From JAZLJD01 sp045617725 (GTDB taxonomy: Bacteria; Bacillota; Clostridia; Lachnospirales; Lachnospiraceae), in the NCBI GenBank assembly GCA_045617725.1, contig JAZLJD010000036.1, positions 89,633-153,632 on the forward strand: a stretch of 64,000 nt of DNA, written 5' to 3'. Both the position numbers and the translations under genes were made by a program. Positions within the stretch are counted from its first letter, which is position 1. Every line of letters begins with the position of its first letter. Positions 25,975 to 34,129 of this stretch are shown one piece after another. The notes below the pieces were generated by a model. The model had not been told where the DNA came from and did not search any database. It saw only the letters and a list, made by a program, of their open reading frames with translations.

Positions 25975-27345
25975 ATGAAATATGATGTAATCATTATCGG
26001 AGCCGGCCCCGGAGGCATATTCTCGGCATACGAGCTTATGCAGAAGCGACCGGACTTAAAAATAGGAGTTTTTGAAGCAGGCAATTCCCTGGAGAAGCGT
26101 CATTGCCCGATAGACGGCGACAAGGTTAAAAGCTGTATCAAGTGCAAGACCTGCGCGATTATGAACGGATTCGGCGGAGCCGGAGCTTTTTCGGACGGCA
26201 AGTACAATATTACGAACGATTTTGGCGGTACCCTGCATGAGTACATCGGCAAGGAGAAGGCCCTGGAACTTATGAAATATGTGGATTCCATCAACATGTC
26301 TCATGGCGGGGCTGACACCCGGATGTTCTCCACAAGCGGTTCCGAATTCAAAAAGCTCTGCATGCAGAACAAACTGATTCTTTTGGATGCATCCGTAAGA
26401 CATTTGGGCACCGACATCAACTATATCGTGTTGGGCAATCTTTATAACGAACTGAAGGACCATGTGGATTTCCATTTCATGACCCCGATTCAGTCTCTTG
26501 AGGTGATTGATGGCGGCTACAGGGTTCACTACGGCGATGAATATGCGGATTGTAAGAATTGTATCGTATCCGTCGGTCGCAGCGGCAGTAAGTGGATGGA
26601 GCGTGTTTGCAGCGAGATGGGCATTCCCACCAGCTCAAACCGTGTGGATATCGGTGTTCGCGTGGAGCTGCCCGCAGTTATTTTCAGCCATCTGACCGAT
26701 CAGCTTTATGAAAGCAAGATTGTATATCGTACCGAGAAATTCGAGGATTCGGTTCGTACCTTCTGTATGAATCCGAACGGTATTGTCGTAAACGAGAATA
26801 CAAACGGCATTGTAACCGTAAACGGACACAGCTTCGAGGATCCCGAGAAGAAGACGGAGAATACGAACTTCGCACTCCTTGTGGCCAAGCATTTTTCGGA
26901 GCCGTTTAAGGATTCCAACGGATACGGCGAAAGCATTGCACGACTTTCGAACATGCTGGGTGGCGGTGTTATCGTACAGCGCTTCGGCGATTTGGAAAGA
27001 GGTCGTCGTTCGAACTGGAAGCGTATTGAGGAAGGAACCGTGCGTCCGACCTTAAATGCAACACCGGGCGATTTGTCACTGGTACTTCCGAAACGTATTC
27101 TGGACGGTATCGTGGAGATGATTCATGCACTCGACAAGATTGCTCCCGGTACGGCCAACGACGACACCCTGTTATACGGTGTTGAAGTTAAGTTCTATAA
27201 TATGGAAGTAAAGCTTACGGAGAACCTCGAAAGCAACTACGAAGGCCTGTATATCATAGGAGACGGAAGCGGTGTTACCCATTCTCTTTCCCACGCTTCG
27301 GCCAGTGGTGTTTTTGTCGCAGATCGTATTGCACAAACTCTATAA
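25975..27345 (+). CDS. FAD-dependent oxidoreductase (COG2509-like)
   Basis: 456 aa. It opens with the Rossmann dinucleotide site VIIIGAGPGG (residues 5-14). A cysteine group (CIKCKTCAIMNGFGGAGAF) follows near 50-70, and a terminal FAD-contact strand GLYIIGDGSGVTHSLSHA is near 423-440. The pattern fits the poorly characterised NAD(P)/FAD-dependent dehydrogenases of Clostridia; the substrate is unknown. The cysteines might bind a cluster or be redox-active (inference). Monocistronic by its promoter; the secDF promoter begins 7 bases after its stop. Confidence 0.88.
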   Translation: MKYDVIIIGAGPGGIFSAYELMQKRPDLKIGVFEAGNSLEKRHCPIDGDKVKSCIKCKTCAIMNGFGGAGAFSDGKYNITNDFGGTLHEYIGKEKALELMKYVDSINMSHGGADTRMFSTSGSEFKKLCMQNKLILLDASVRHLGTDINYIVLGNLYNELKDHVDFHFMTPIQSLEVIDGGYRVHYGDEYADCKNCIVSVGRSGSKWMERVCSEMGIPTSSNRVDIGVRVELPAVIFSHLTDQLYESKIVYRTEKFEDSVRTFCMNPNGIVVNENTNGIVTVNGHSFEDPEKKTENTNFALLVAKHFSEPFKDSNGYGESIARLSNMLGGGVIVQRFGDLERGRRSNWKRIEEGTVRPTLNATPGDLSLVLPKRILDGIVEMIHALDKIAPGTANDDTLLYGVEVKFYNMEVKLTENLESNYEGLYIIGDGSGVTHSLSHASASGVFVADRIAQTL

Positions 27346-27351
27346 AAAGAA

Positions 27352-27381
27352 TTGCACCCTGTAAAATGAGTGTGCTATAAT
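27352..27381 (+). promoter_or_regulatory. secDF promoter
   Basis: TTGCAC (27352-27357), 18-base spacer, TATAAT (27376-27381). Gives a leader of about 100 bases before the secDF ATG. Confidence 0.7.
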
Positions 27382-27422
27382 GTCATGGACATTAAGCATG
27401 GATACGGGGAATACGATTTATT

Positions 27423-27448
27423 CAAGCAGCGAGTCATATCGCTGCTTG
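27423..27448 (+). other. Leader hairpin of secDF
   Basis: Perfect 10-bp stem (CAAGCAGCGA / TCGCTGCTTG) with loop GTCATA in the secDF leader. The run after it (TTGTATGTT) is only weakly U-rich, so it is not a clear terminator; attenuation or mRNA stabilisation is possible. Confidence 0.55.
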
Positions 27449-27486
27449 TTGTATGTTAACGGACATGCGATAAACAGGAGTACATT

Positions 27487-29787
27487 ATGAAAAAGAGTAG
27501 TTCTATCATTGTTCTGATTCTGACCTTGCTGGTGAGCCTCGGACTGGCTTACCTTGTATTCTTCGGAATCAACACGGCAGATACCGAGAAGCTGTATTCT
27601 GCGTACAATATTAAGAAAGGCCTTGATTTGGAAGGTGGTGTCAGCATCACCTACCAGGTAGTCGGTGAGGAGAATCCTTCCCAGGCAGAGATGGATGATA
27701 CCATTGCCAAGCTGCAGAGACGTGTTGAGTATTATTCAACCGAAGCACACGCTTATCAGGAAGGTACGAACCGAATCAATATTGAAATCCCCGGAATTTC
27801 GGACGCTGAAACCGTCCTTTCCGATTTGGGTCGCCCCGGTCAGTTATACTTCATTTCCGAGAAGGATGACGAAGGCAACTTAAACTACAGTTTGTACAAG
27901 GATGAAGAAGGCAATTCATATGTGGATCAGTACGGACAGTTCGTATATGTTCCCATGAAAGATATTGCTACCATGATTGCGGACGGAAGCGTTGCACTTG
28001 TGGGAACGGATGTTGCGGATGCACAGCCCGGAAGCCAGCAGAGCGACCTCCTTAACAACAGCCAGTATGTTGTATCCCTTCGTTTTACCGATGCAGGTGC
28101 CGACAAGTTCTATAACATGACCAGTCGTGCAGCATCCCGTGGCGAGACCATCGGTATCTACTACGACGGTGAGTTTATTTCCGTAGCATCCTGTAATACG
28201 GCCATTGCCGGTGGCAAGGCAGTAATTCAGGGCTCCTTTACCTATGAGGAAGTTGAGAAGCTTGCTACTCAGATTCGAATCGGTGGTCTGAAGCTTGAGC
28301 TGGAAGAACTTCGTTCCAACGTAGTAGGTGCACAGCTTGGTTCCAAGGCAATTGAGACCAGCTTACTTGCAGGCCTTATTGGATTCATTATTATCGCAAT
28401 CTTCATGATTGCGGTTTATCGCATTCCCGGTCTTGCAGCAACCATTGCACTTGCAATCTATACGCTTGCAACCGTACTTTTAATCAGTATGTTTGACATT
28501 ACGCTGACCCTTCCCGGTATCGCAGGTATCGTCCTGTCCATCGGTATGGCGGTCGATGCGAACGTTATCATTTTTGCCCGTATCCGTGAGGAAATCGCTA
28601 CCGGAAAGACCGTAGAGAGTTCCATCAATCTCGGATTTAAGAAAGCACTTTCCGCAATCCTCGACGGTAATATCACAACCCTGATTGCTGCCGCTGTATT
28701 GGGCGCTATGGGTACCGGTGCCATCAAGGGCTTTGCCGCAACACTGGCACTCGGTATTATCGTTTCCGTAGTAACGGCCGTATTTGTAACCAAGGGAATT
28801 TTAAAGGCACTCTTTGGTATCGGATTTAAGAATATGAAGTTCTACGGCGTTTCCAAACCCGGCAAGAAGTTTGACTATGTCGGCAACCGTAAGAAGTTCC
28901 TTATTATTTCAGGTGCAGTCATTGCTGCCGGAATTATCATGCTGTGCATCAATGCAGGTGTTCGTGATCACGCACTGAACTTCTCCATGGATTTCGTCGG
29001 TGGAACCGCAACCACTGCAGATTTAAATGCCGATTACTCCATCGAGGAACTCGAGCAGTCCTTAGAGCCTGAAATCGCAGTAATCACCGGAAATCATGAC
29101 ATTCAGATTCAGAACGTAACCGGAAGCACGGAATACATCATTAAGACCAGCTCCTTAAACAGCGATCAGAGAATCCGCCTTACCGAGCTTTTGTCAGATA
29201 AGTACGGCACCATGGATTCACAGATTACAATCGAGACGATTTCCTCTACGATTTCTTCTGAGATGACCCGTTCCGCATTAATCGCCGTACTCATTGCAAC
29301 GATTTGTATGCTCATTTACATCTGGATTCGATTCAGCGACTTCCGCTTTGGTGGAGCAGCAGTTATCTGCCTCTTACATGACGTATTGATTGTTACGGCA
29401 TTCTATGCATTTGCCTGGGTATCCGTAAGTTCTACCTTCGTTGCATGTATGCTTACCATTGTCGGTTATTCCATCAACGCAACCATCGTTATTTTCGACC
29501 GTATCCGTGAAGTTAAGGCTGAACTTTCCCGTAAGGACCAGATTGCGGATGCAATTAACTCAAGTATTACCCAGACCATGAGCCGTAGTATTTTCACTTC
29601 CTTAACAACGTTTGTTATGGTAGCTGTACTTTATATCTTAGGCGTGGCTTCCATCCGTGAATTTGCCCTTCCTTTGATGATCGGTATCATTTGCGGTACA
29701 TATTCTTCCGTATGCCTTGCAGGACCTATCTATGAATTCTTCCGCAAGAAGTTCGGCGAGAAAAAGAAAGAAGCATGGAGACCGTAA
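27487..29787 (+). CDS. secDF: Fused protein translocase subunit SecDF
   Basis: 766-aa fusion of SecD and SecF, RND-type membrane proteins that use ion-motive force to complete secretion through SecYEG. SecD part: first span 6-26, DLEGGVSITYQV, an outer P1-like region, then GIVLSIGMAVDANVIIFARIREE. SecF part begins near 465 with a second first-span, FSMDFVGGTATT, and TIVGYSINATIVIFDRIRE. Both conserved Asp/Asn-bearing spans are present. Its promoter gives a structured leader. SecDF fusions are typical of Bacillota. Confidence 0.96.
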   Translation: MKKSSSIIVLILTLLVSLGLAYLVFFGINTADTEKLYSAYNIKKGLDLEGGVSITYQVVGEENPSQAEMDDTIAKLQRRVEYYSTEAHAYQEGTNRINIEIPGISDAETVLSDLGRPGQLYFISEKDDEGNLNYSLYKDEEGNSYVDQYGQFVYVPMKDIATMIADGSVALVGTDVADAQPGSQQSDLLNNSQYVVSLRFTDAGADKFYNMTSRAASRGETIGIYYDGEFISVASCNTAIAGGKAVIQGSFTYEEVEKLATQIRIGGLKLELEELRSNVVGAQLGSKAIETSLLAGLIGFIIIAIFMIAVYRIPGLAATIALAIYTLATVLLISMFDITLTLPGIAGIVLSIGMAVDANVIIFARIREEIATGKTVESSINLGFKKALSAILDGNITTLIAAAVLGAMGTGAIKGFAATLALGIIVSVVTAVFVTKGILKALFGIGFKNMKFYGVSKPGKKFDYVGNRKKFLIISGAVIAAGIIMLCINAGVRDHALNFSMDFVGGTATTADLNADYSIEELEQSLEPEIAVITGNHDIQIQNVTGSTEYIIKTSSLNSDQRIRLTELLSDKYGTMDSQITIETISSTISSEMTRSALIAVLIATICMLIYIWIRFSDFRFGGAAVICLLHDVLIVTAFYAFAWVSVSSTFVACMLTIVGYSINATIVIFDRIREVKAELSRKDQIADAINSSITQTMSRSIFTSLTTFVMVAVLYILGVASIREFALPLMIGIICGTYSSVCLAGPIYEFFRKKFGEKKKEAWRP

Positions 29788-29823
29788 TATCGGACTTCGG
29801 TTAATCAAATATTGTATTATAAT

Positions 29824-29860
29824 CAAACTGCAAGAGGTGATTGTCACCGCTTGCAGTTTG
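29824..29860 (+). other. Long hairpin between secDF and recJ
   Basis: Stem CAAACTGCAAG / CTTGCAGTTTG plus inner GGTGA / TCACC around a TTG loop, with one mismatch. No U run follows, so termination is uncertain. A TATAAT (29818-29823) touches its left edge, so a start site here would put the hairpin at the 5' end of the recJ transcript. Confidence 0.45.
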
Positions 29861-29863
29861 TAA

Positions 29864-29896
29864 TTCATACGCACAGAGATTTTCATACGCACAGAG
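29864..29896 (+). repeat. 15-bp direct duplication before recJ
   Basis: TTCATACGCACAGAG occurs at 29864-29878 and 29882-29896 (period 18). The second copy leads into GAGGATTTT before the recJ ATG and so contains its ribosome-binding site. Confidence 0.85.
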
Positions 29897-29902
29897 GATT
29901 TT

Positions 29903-31675
29903 ATGGCAGCTTGGACCGTTTCCGCCCGGAAAGCAGATTTTGACAGAATCGCAGAACAATTTCATATTTCCCCCATCACGGCCAGGTTACTTAGAAACCG
30001 GGATATTATTACCGATGAGCAGATTCATTCTTTTTTGCACGGAACGCTTGCGGATTTACATGATCCCATGCTTCTTAAGGATATGGATCTGGCGGTCGCC
30101 GGAATCTGTGAGGCACTTAAGCGGGAGGAACATATCCGCATTATTGGGGATTACGATATCGACGGTGTTTCGAGTACCTACATTCTGAAGCAGGGCCTTA
30201 CGGAATATGCGATGGAACGGCTCCTTAAGTCGGAGGATGAGATTCATGTGGATACGGTTCTGCCGGACCGCATCAAGGACGGATACGGTATGAACGACAG
30301 CATGATAGAAGCGGCTGCCACGGACGGTGTGAATCTGATTCTGACCTGTGATAACGGAATCGCGGCCGCATCCCAGATTGCTCTTGCGGTGGAACGTGGT
30401 ATGAAGGTCATTGTGACGGATCATCATGAGGTTCCGTATTCTTTGGAATCGGGCGAGCGGAAGGAAATCCTCCCGAACGCGGCGTTTGCAATCGTAGATC
30501 CGAAACGAAGTGACTGCAGGTATCCGTTTAAGAATATCTGCGGCGGTGTGGTTGCCTGGAAGCTTATTCAGGCCATGTTCGGTGATTTAAGACAGCAGTA
30601 TCTCCCTTTTGCCGCGCTTGCTACGGTAGGGGATGTTATGGAACTTTTGGATGAGAACCGCATTATTGTTAAGGAAGGACTGAAAGCCTTTGCTCATTGT
30701 ACGAATGCAGGCCTCAATGCACTCATGCTGGCCTGCAAGCTTAACAAAAATTCCATAACCGCATATCAAATCGGGTATGTGCTGGGGCCCTGCATCAACG
30801 CAACGGGACGCATCGATACGGCGGAGAGAGCTCTCGAACTGTTCCTTGAGCAGGATCCCGTGCCGGCCGGCGCCATAGCGGGAGAGCTTACGGCCCTTAA
30901 TACGGAACGTAAGAATATGACACGGCGTTATACGCAGGATGCCATAGAAATCCTTTCAAAACGCAGTCCTCTTCCCAAGGTGATTGCGATTTATCTGGAG
31001 GGCTGTCATGAAAGTCTTGCGGGAATCATCGCAGGAAGGCTTAGGGAGCGATTTAACAGACCGGCTTATGTCATGACCGGCAGTGTCGAAGGAATTAAGG
31101 GAAGCGGGCGAAGCATTCCCGAATACCATATGTATGAGCATCTGCATGCGGTGGAGGATTTACTCCTTAAGTATGGCGGCCATTCGCAGGCTGCGGGTTT
31201 CTCCCTGAAAGAGGAGAATCTTTCGGAATTCATAAGGAGGCTCGAAGAGGGCAACTCCCTTACGGATTCGGATATTGAGGAGAAAGTGCATATCGATATG
31301 GCTATGCCGCTTCAATATGCTACGATGGACCTTGTAAATGAAATCAAAACGCTGGAACCGTTCGGAACCGGCAACCCTTCGCCGGTTTTTGCACAGAAAG
31401 ACATTGTTTTTTGCGGAGCAAAACGGCTTGGTAGCGATGGACGGGTCATTAAGTTCTCCATACGGGATGAGTGGGGCAGGAGCTTTGCCCTGATCCATTT
31501 TAAGGCCCCCGACGCTTTTGACGACTATATTACACAGAATCTTGGGAAGAGTGCCTTGGAGGCGTTATATGCCGGGAATGGAGATATAAAGCTCAAGGTT
31601 ACGTATTACCCGGATTTGAACGAATATAATGGCAGAGTCAGTCTGCAATATGTTATGCTTAACTATATGCTTTAG
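29903..31675 (+). CDS. recJ: Single-stranded-DNA exonuclease RecJ
   Basis: 590-aa DHH-family 5'-3' exonuclease used in recombination and mismatch repair. Motifs: GDYDIDGVSS at 82-91, LTCDNGIAAA, VIVTDHHEV, DPKRSDC, GRIDTAERAL, and the DHHA1 signature YGGHSQAAGFSL. The C-terminal OB region is present (EPFGTGNPSP onward). Length is near the Firmicutes norm. It has no close operon partner upstream; the sugar-kinase gene follows after 19 bases. Confidence 0.95.
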   Translation: MAAWTVSARKADFDRIAEQFHISPITARLLRNRDIITDEQIHSFLHGTLADLHDPMLLKDMDLAVAGICEALKREEHIRIIGDYDIDGVSSTYILKQGLTEYAMERLLKSEDEIHVDTVLPDRIKDGYGMNDSMIEAAATDGVNLILTCDNGIAAASQIALAVERGMKVIVTDHHEVPYSLESGERKEILPNAAFAIVDPKRSDCRYPFKNICGGVVAWKLIQAMFGDLRQQYLPFAALATVGDVMELLDENRIIVKEGLKAFAHCTNAGLNALMLACKLNKNSITAYQIGYVLGPCINATGRIDTAERALELFLEQDPVPAGAIAGELTALNTERKNMTRRYTQDAIEILSKRSPLPKVIAIYLEGCHESLAGIIAGRLRERFNRPAYVMTGSVEGIKGSGRSIPEYHMYEHLHAVEDLLLKYGGHSQAAGFSLKEENLSEFIRRLEEGNSLTDSDIEEKVHIDMAMPLQYATMDLVNEIKTLEPFGTGNPSPVFAQKDIVFCGAKRLGSDGRVIKFSIRDEWGRSFALIHFKAPDAFDDYITQNLGKSALEALYAGNGDIKLKVTYYPDLNEYNGRVSLQYVMLNYML

Positions 31676-31694
31676 TGAAAGAGGGCTGAGTGAA

Positions 31695-32621
31695 ATGATA
31701 CTGACCGTGACATTAAATCCAGCAGTGGACAAAACCTATCAGACCGGAACCGTGGTACTCGGGCAGGTCAATCGTATGCGGAGCGTTGTGAATATCCCGG
31801 GAGGCAAGGGAATCAACGTTTCCAAAATCCTTCGTCGTTTTCAGAAGGACGTAACGGCCACAGGCTTTGTGGGCGGTTATAACGGAAGGTTTATCGAGGA
31901 TTCCATGCGGGACATCGGCGTGGACTGCGAGTTTGTTCATGTGAAGGAGGAAACCAGAACCTCAATCAATGTGCTGGCTGCGGACGGCTTTGTTACGGAG
32001 CTTTTGGAGCCGGGACCTATGATTCTTCCCGAGCAGATGAACGAGCTTGTAGAGATTTTCCCGGGACTTGTTAACAAATCGGACCTTGTTGTTTTGTCGG
32101 GCAGTGCGGCCATCGGACTTCCCGAGGATATATACGCAACGCTTATTACGGGGTGCAACAATGCCGGAATTCCCGTAATTCTGGACACTTCGGGACCTTT
32201 CCTTATGGAAGGGGTCAAGGCATTGCCCACCATGATTAAGCCCAATCAGAGGGAACTTGAATTCATTGCCGGCCATCGACTTAAGGATATTTCCGAGATT
32301 GAAGCGGCAGCCCGCATTATCAACAATATGGGTGTTTCACAGGTTGTTGTTACCATGGGTGCACGCGGAATCGTGTATGTGGATGATGAAGTTTCCTACT
32401 ATGTTTCGGCACCCCATGTGGAAACGGTTTCCACCGTCGGCTGCGGAGATTGCGTTACGGCTGCCTGTGCAATCGCCATGACGGAGCATAAGGAAGTAAA
32501 GGACATGATGACCTTTGCATCGGCAGTGGGTGCTGCCAATGCCATGACGCTTGAGAATGGTAATATTGACCCGGATGTCGTCCAAAAACTAATGGGAGAA
32601 GTTGGGATGCGGGCTTTATAG
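31695..32621 (+). CDS. PfkB-family sugar kinase (1-phosphofructokinase-like)
   Basis: 308 aa. Start ILTVTLNPAVDKTY and GGKGINVSKILRRF are hallmarks of the 1-phosphofructokinase / tagatose-6-phosphate kinase group. The usual C-terminal signature GAGDS reads STVGCGDCVTAACA, keeping the catalytic Asp but changing the flanking Ala and Ser to Cys. No PTS or sugar gene is adjacent, so the substrate is not fixed. ATG at 31695 is preferred over an upstream frame start inside recJ. Confidence 0.85.
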   Translation: MILTVTLNPAVDKTYQTGTVVLGQVNRMRSVVNIPGGKGINVSKILRRFQKDVTATGFVGGYNGRFIEDSMRDIGVDCEFVHVKEETRTSINVLAADGFVTELLEPGPMILPEQMNELVEIFPGLVNKSDLVVLSGSAAIGLPEDIYATLITGCNNAGIPVILDTSGPFLMEGVKALPTMIKPNQRELEFIAGHRLKDISEIEAAARIINNMGVSQVVVTMGARGIVYVDDEVSYYVSAPHVETVSTVGCGDCVTAACAIAMTEHKEVKDMMTFASAVGAANAMTLENGNIDPDVVQKLMGEVGMRAL

Positions 32622-32633
32622 AAAGGGATTGGT

Positions 32634-34112
32634 ATGTTACTTAGTGAATTACTGAAAGAATGTCGCACGGATCTTTCGGATTGTGTGATTACCGGTAATA
32701 CGGATATAGAAATAAGCGGGCTTGCGTATGATTCACGCAGCAATGTGGGGACCGGTACGCTTTTTGCCTGCTTTAGCGGCCGCAGTTTTGACGGCCATGT
32801 ATATGCGGAGGATGTAGTGAATCGCGGTGCCTCCTGTCTGCTGGTATCTAAGGAAGTTTCCCTTCCGAGTGATGCCTGCGTAACAATTATTAAGTGCAGT
32901 GATGTGCGATATGTTTTTGCTTTCCTTTCCGCGGCGTTCTATGGGAATCCCGGGGAGAAGCTTCGTGTAATCGGCATTACGGGCACGAAGGGCAAGACCA
33001 CGAGTGCCTTTATGACACAGGCCATACTGAATAAGGCGGGGATTTCCTGCGGCCTTGTAGGAACGGTTCATATTGATACAGGCAAGCGTATTATCGAAGC
33101 CGAGCATACAACGCCGGAAGCCTTGGAGCTCCAGCAGTACTTCAGGGAAATGGTGGAAAACGGCCTTCAGGCAGTAGTCATGGAAGTATCGTCTTTGGCA
33201 CTTAAGATGCACCGTACGCAGGGCTTTACGTTTGAAATAGGGCTCCTGACGAATCTGTCTCCCGACCATATCGGCGGCAATGAACATGACAGCTTCGAGG
33301 AATATGCACAGTGCAAGAAGCTTTTGTTTAAGCAGTGCAGGCAGGCCATTGCCAATAAAGACGATGCTCATTTTGAGAGTATGACCGAGGGAATTACATG
33401 CCCTCTTTATACATTTTCCATTGACGGCCGGGCGGACCTTATGGCGAGCCGGCTTACACGGTTCTTTGAGGACGGTATGCTCGGAATCGAATTTACCGCC
33501 TCCGGAAGCTATGAGGGCGACATTCGTCTTTCGCTTCCCGGCAATTTCTCCGTATATAATGCCCTGACGACCATGTCCATCGCACACTTTATGGGAGTGC
33601 GAAAGGAAACAATCGGAGAAGTGCTTTCAAAGATTACCATACCGGGACGTATTGAGATGATTCCGGTGAGTGACAGCTTTACTCTGATGATTGATTATGC
33701 ACACAATGCAGTGTCGCTTGAGAGCCTTCTGACCACGCTCAGAAAGCATGAACCGGGGCGCCTCGTGACATTGTTCGGCTGCGGCGGAAACCGCGACAGG
33801 AAGCGTCGTTTTGAGATGGGAGAGGTCAGTGGACGCCTGAGTGATTTCACCATTATCACCTCGGACAATCCCCGCTTTGAGGAACCCTCAGCCATTCTCG
33901 ATGATATTGAAACCGGTATTCGGCCGACGGGCGGTGCGTATGTACGCATTGAAGACCGCCGCGATGCAATCCGCTTTGCGATTGAGAACGGACAGCCCGG
34001 CGATATCATTGTCCTTGCCGGCAAGGGCCAGGAAACCTATCAGGAAATTAAGGGGATCAAGTATCCCATGGATGAACGGATTATTATCCGGGAGATATTG
34101 GCAGAAAAGTGA
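32634..34112 (+). CDS. murE: UDP-MurNAc-tripeptide synthetase
   Basis: 492-aa Mur ligase adding the third residue of the peptidoglycan stem. ATP site GITGTKGKTT at 114-123; central VMEVSSLAL; YAHNAVSLESLL. The motif SDNPRFEEP contains DNPR, the signature for meso-diaminopimelate binding, so the organism probably has DAP-type peptidoglycan. It lies apart from the dcw cluster at 55-64 kb, between a sugar-kinase gene and priA. Its stop overlaps the longer, unlikely priA frame. Confidence 0.94.
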   Translation: MLLSELLKECRTDLSDCVITGNTDIEISGLAYDSRSNVGTGTLFACFSGRSFDGHVYAEDVVNRGASCLLVSKEVSLPSDACVTIIKCSDVRYVFAFLSAAFYGNPGEKLRVIGITGTKGKTTSAFMTQAILNKAGISCGLVGTVHIDTGKRIIEAEHTTPEALELQQYFREMVENGLQAVVMEVSSLALKMHRTQGFTFEIGLLTNLSPDHIGGNEHDSFEEYAQCKKLLFKQCRQAIANKDDAHFESMTEGITCPLYTFSIDGRADLMASRLTRFFEDGMLGIEFTASGSYEGDIRLSLPGNFSVYNALTTMSIAHFMGVRKETIGEVLSKITIPGRIEMIPVSDSFTLMIDYAHNAVSLESLLTTLRKHEPGRLVTLFGCGGNRDRKRRFEMGEVSGRLSDFTIITSDNPRFEEPSAILDDIETGIRPTGGAYVRIEDRRDAIRFAIENGQPGDIIVLAGKGQETYQEIKGIKYPMDERIIIREILAEK

Positions 34113-34129
34113 CAGAAGGGGGATTTTTC

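Noticed and set aside
27385..27459. 24-codon leader peptide before secDF from ATG 27385
   Set aside because: The ATG lies only four bases after the -10 box, upstream of the expected transcript start.
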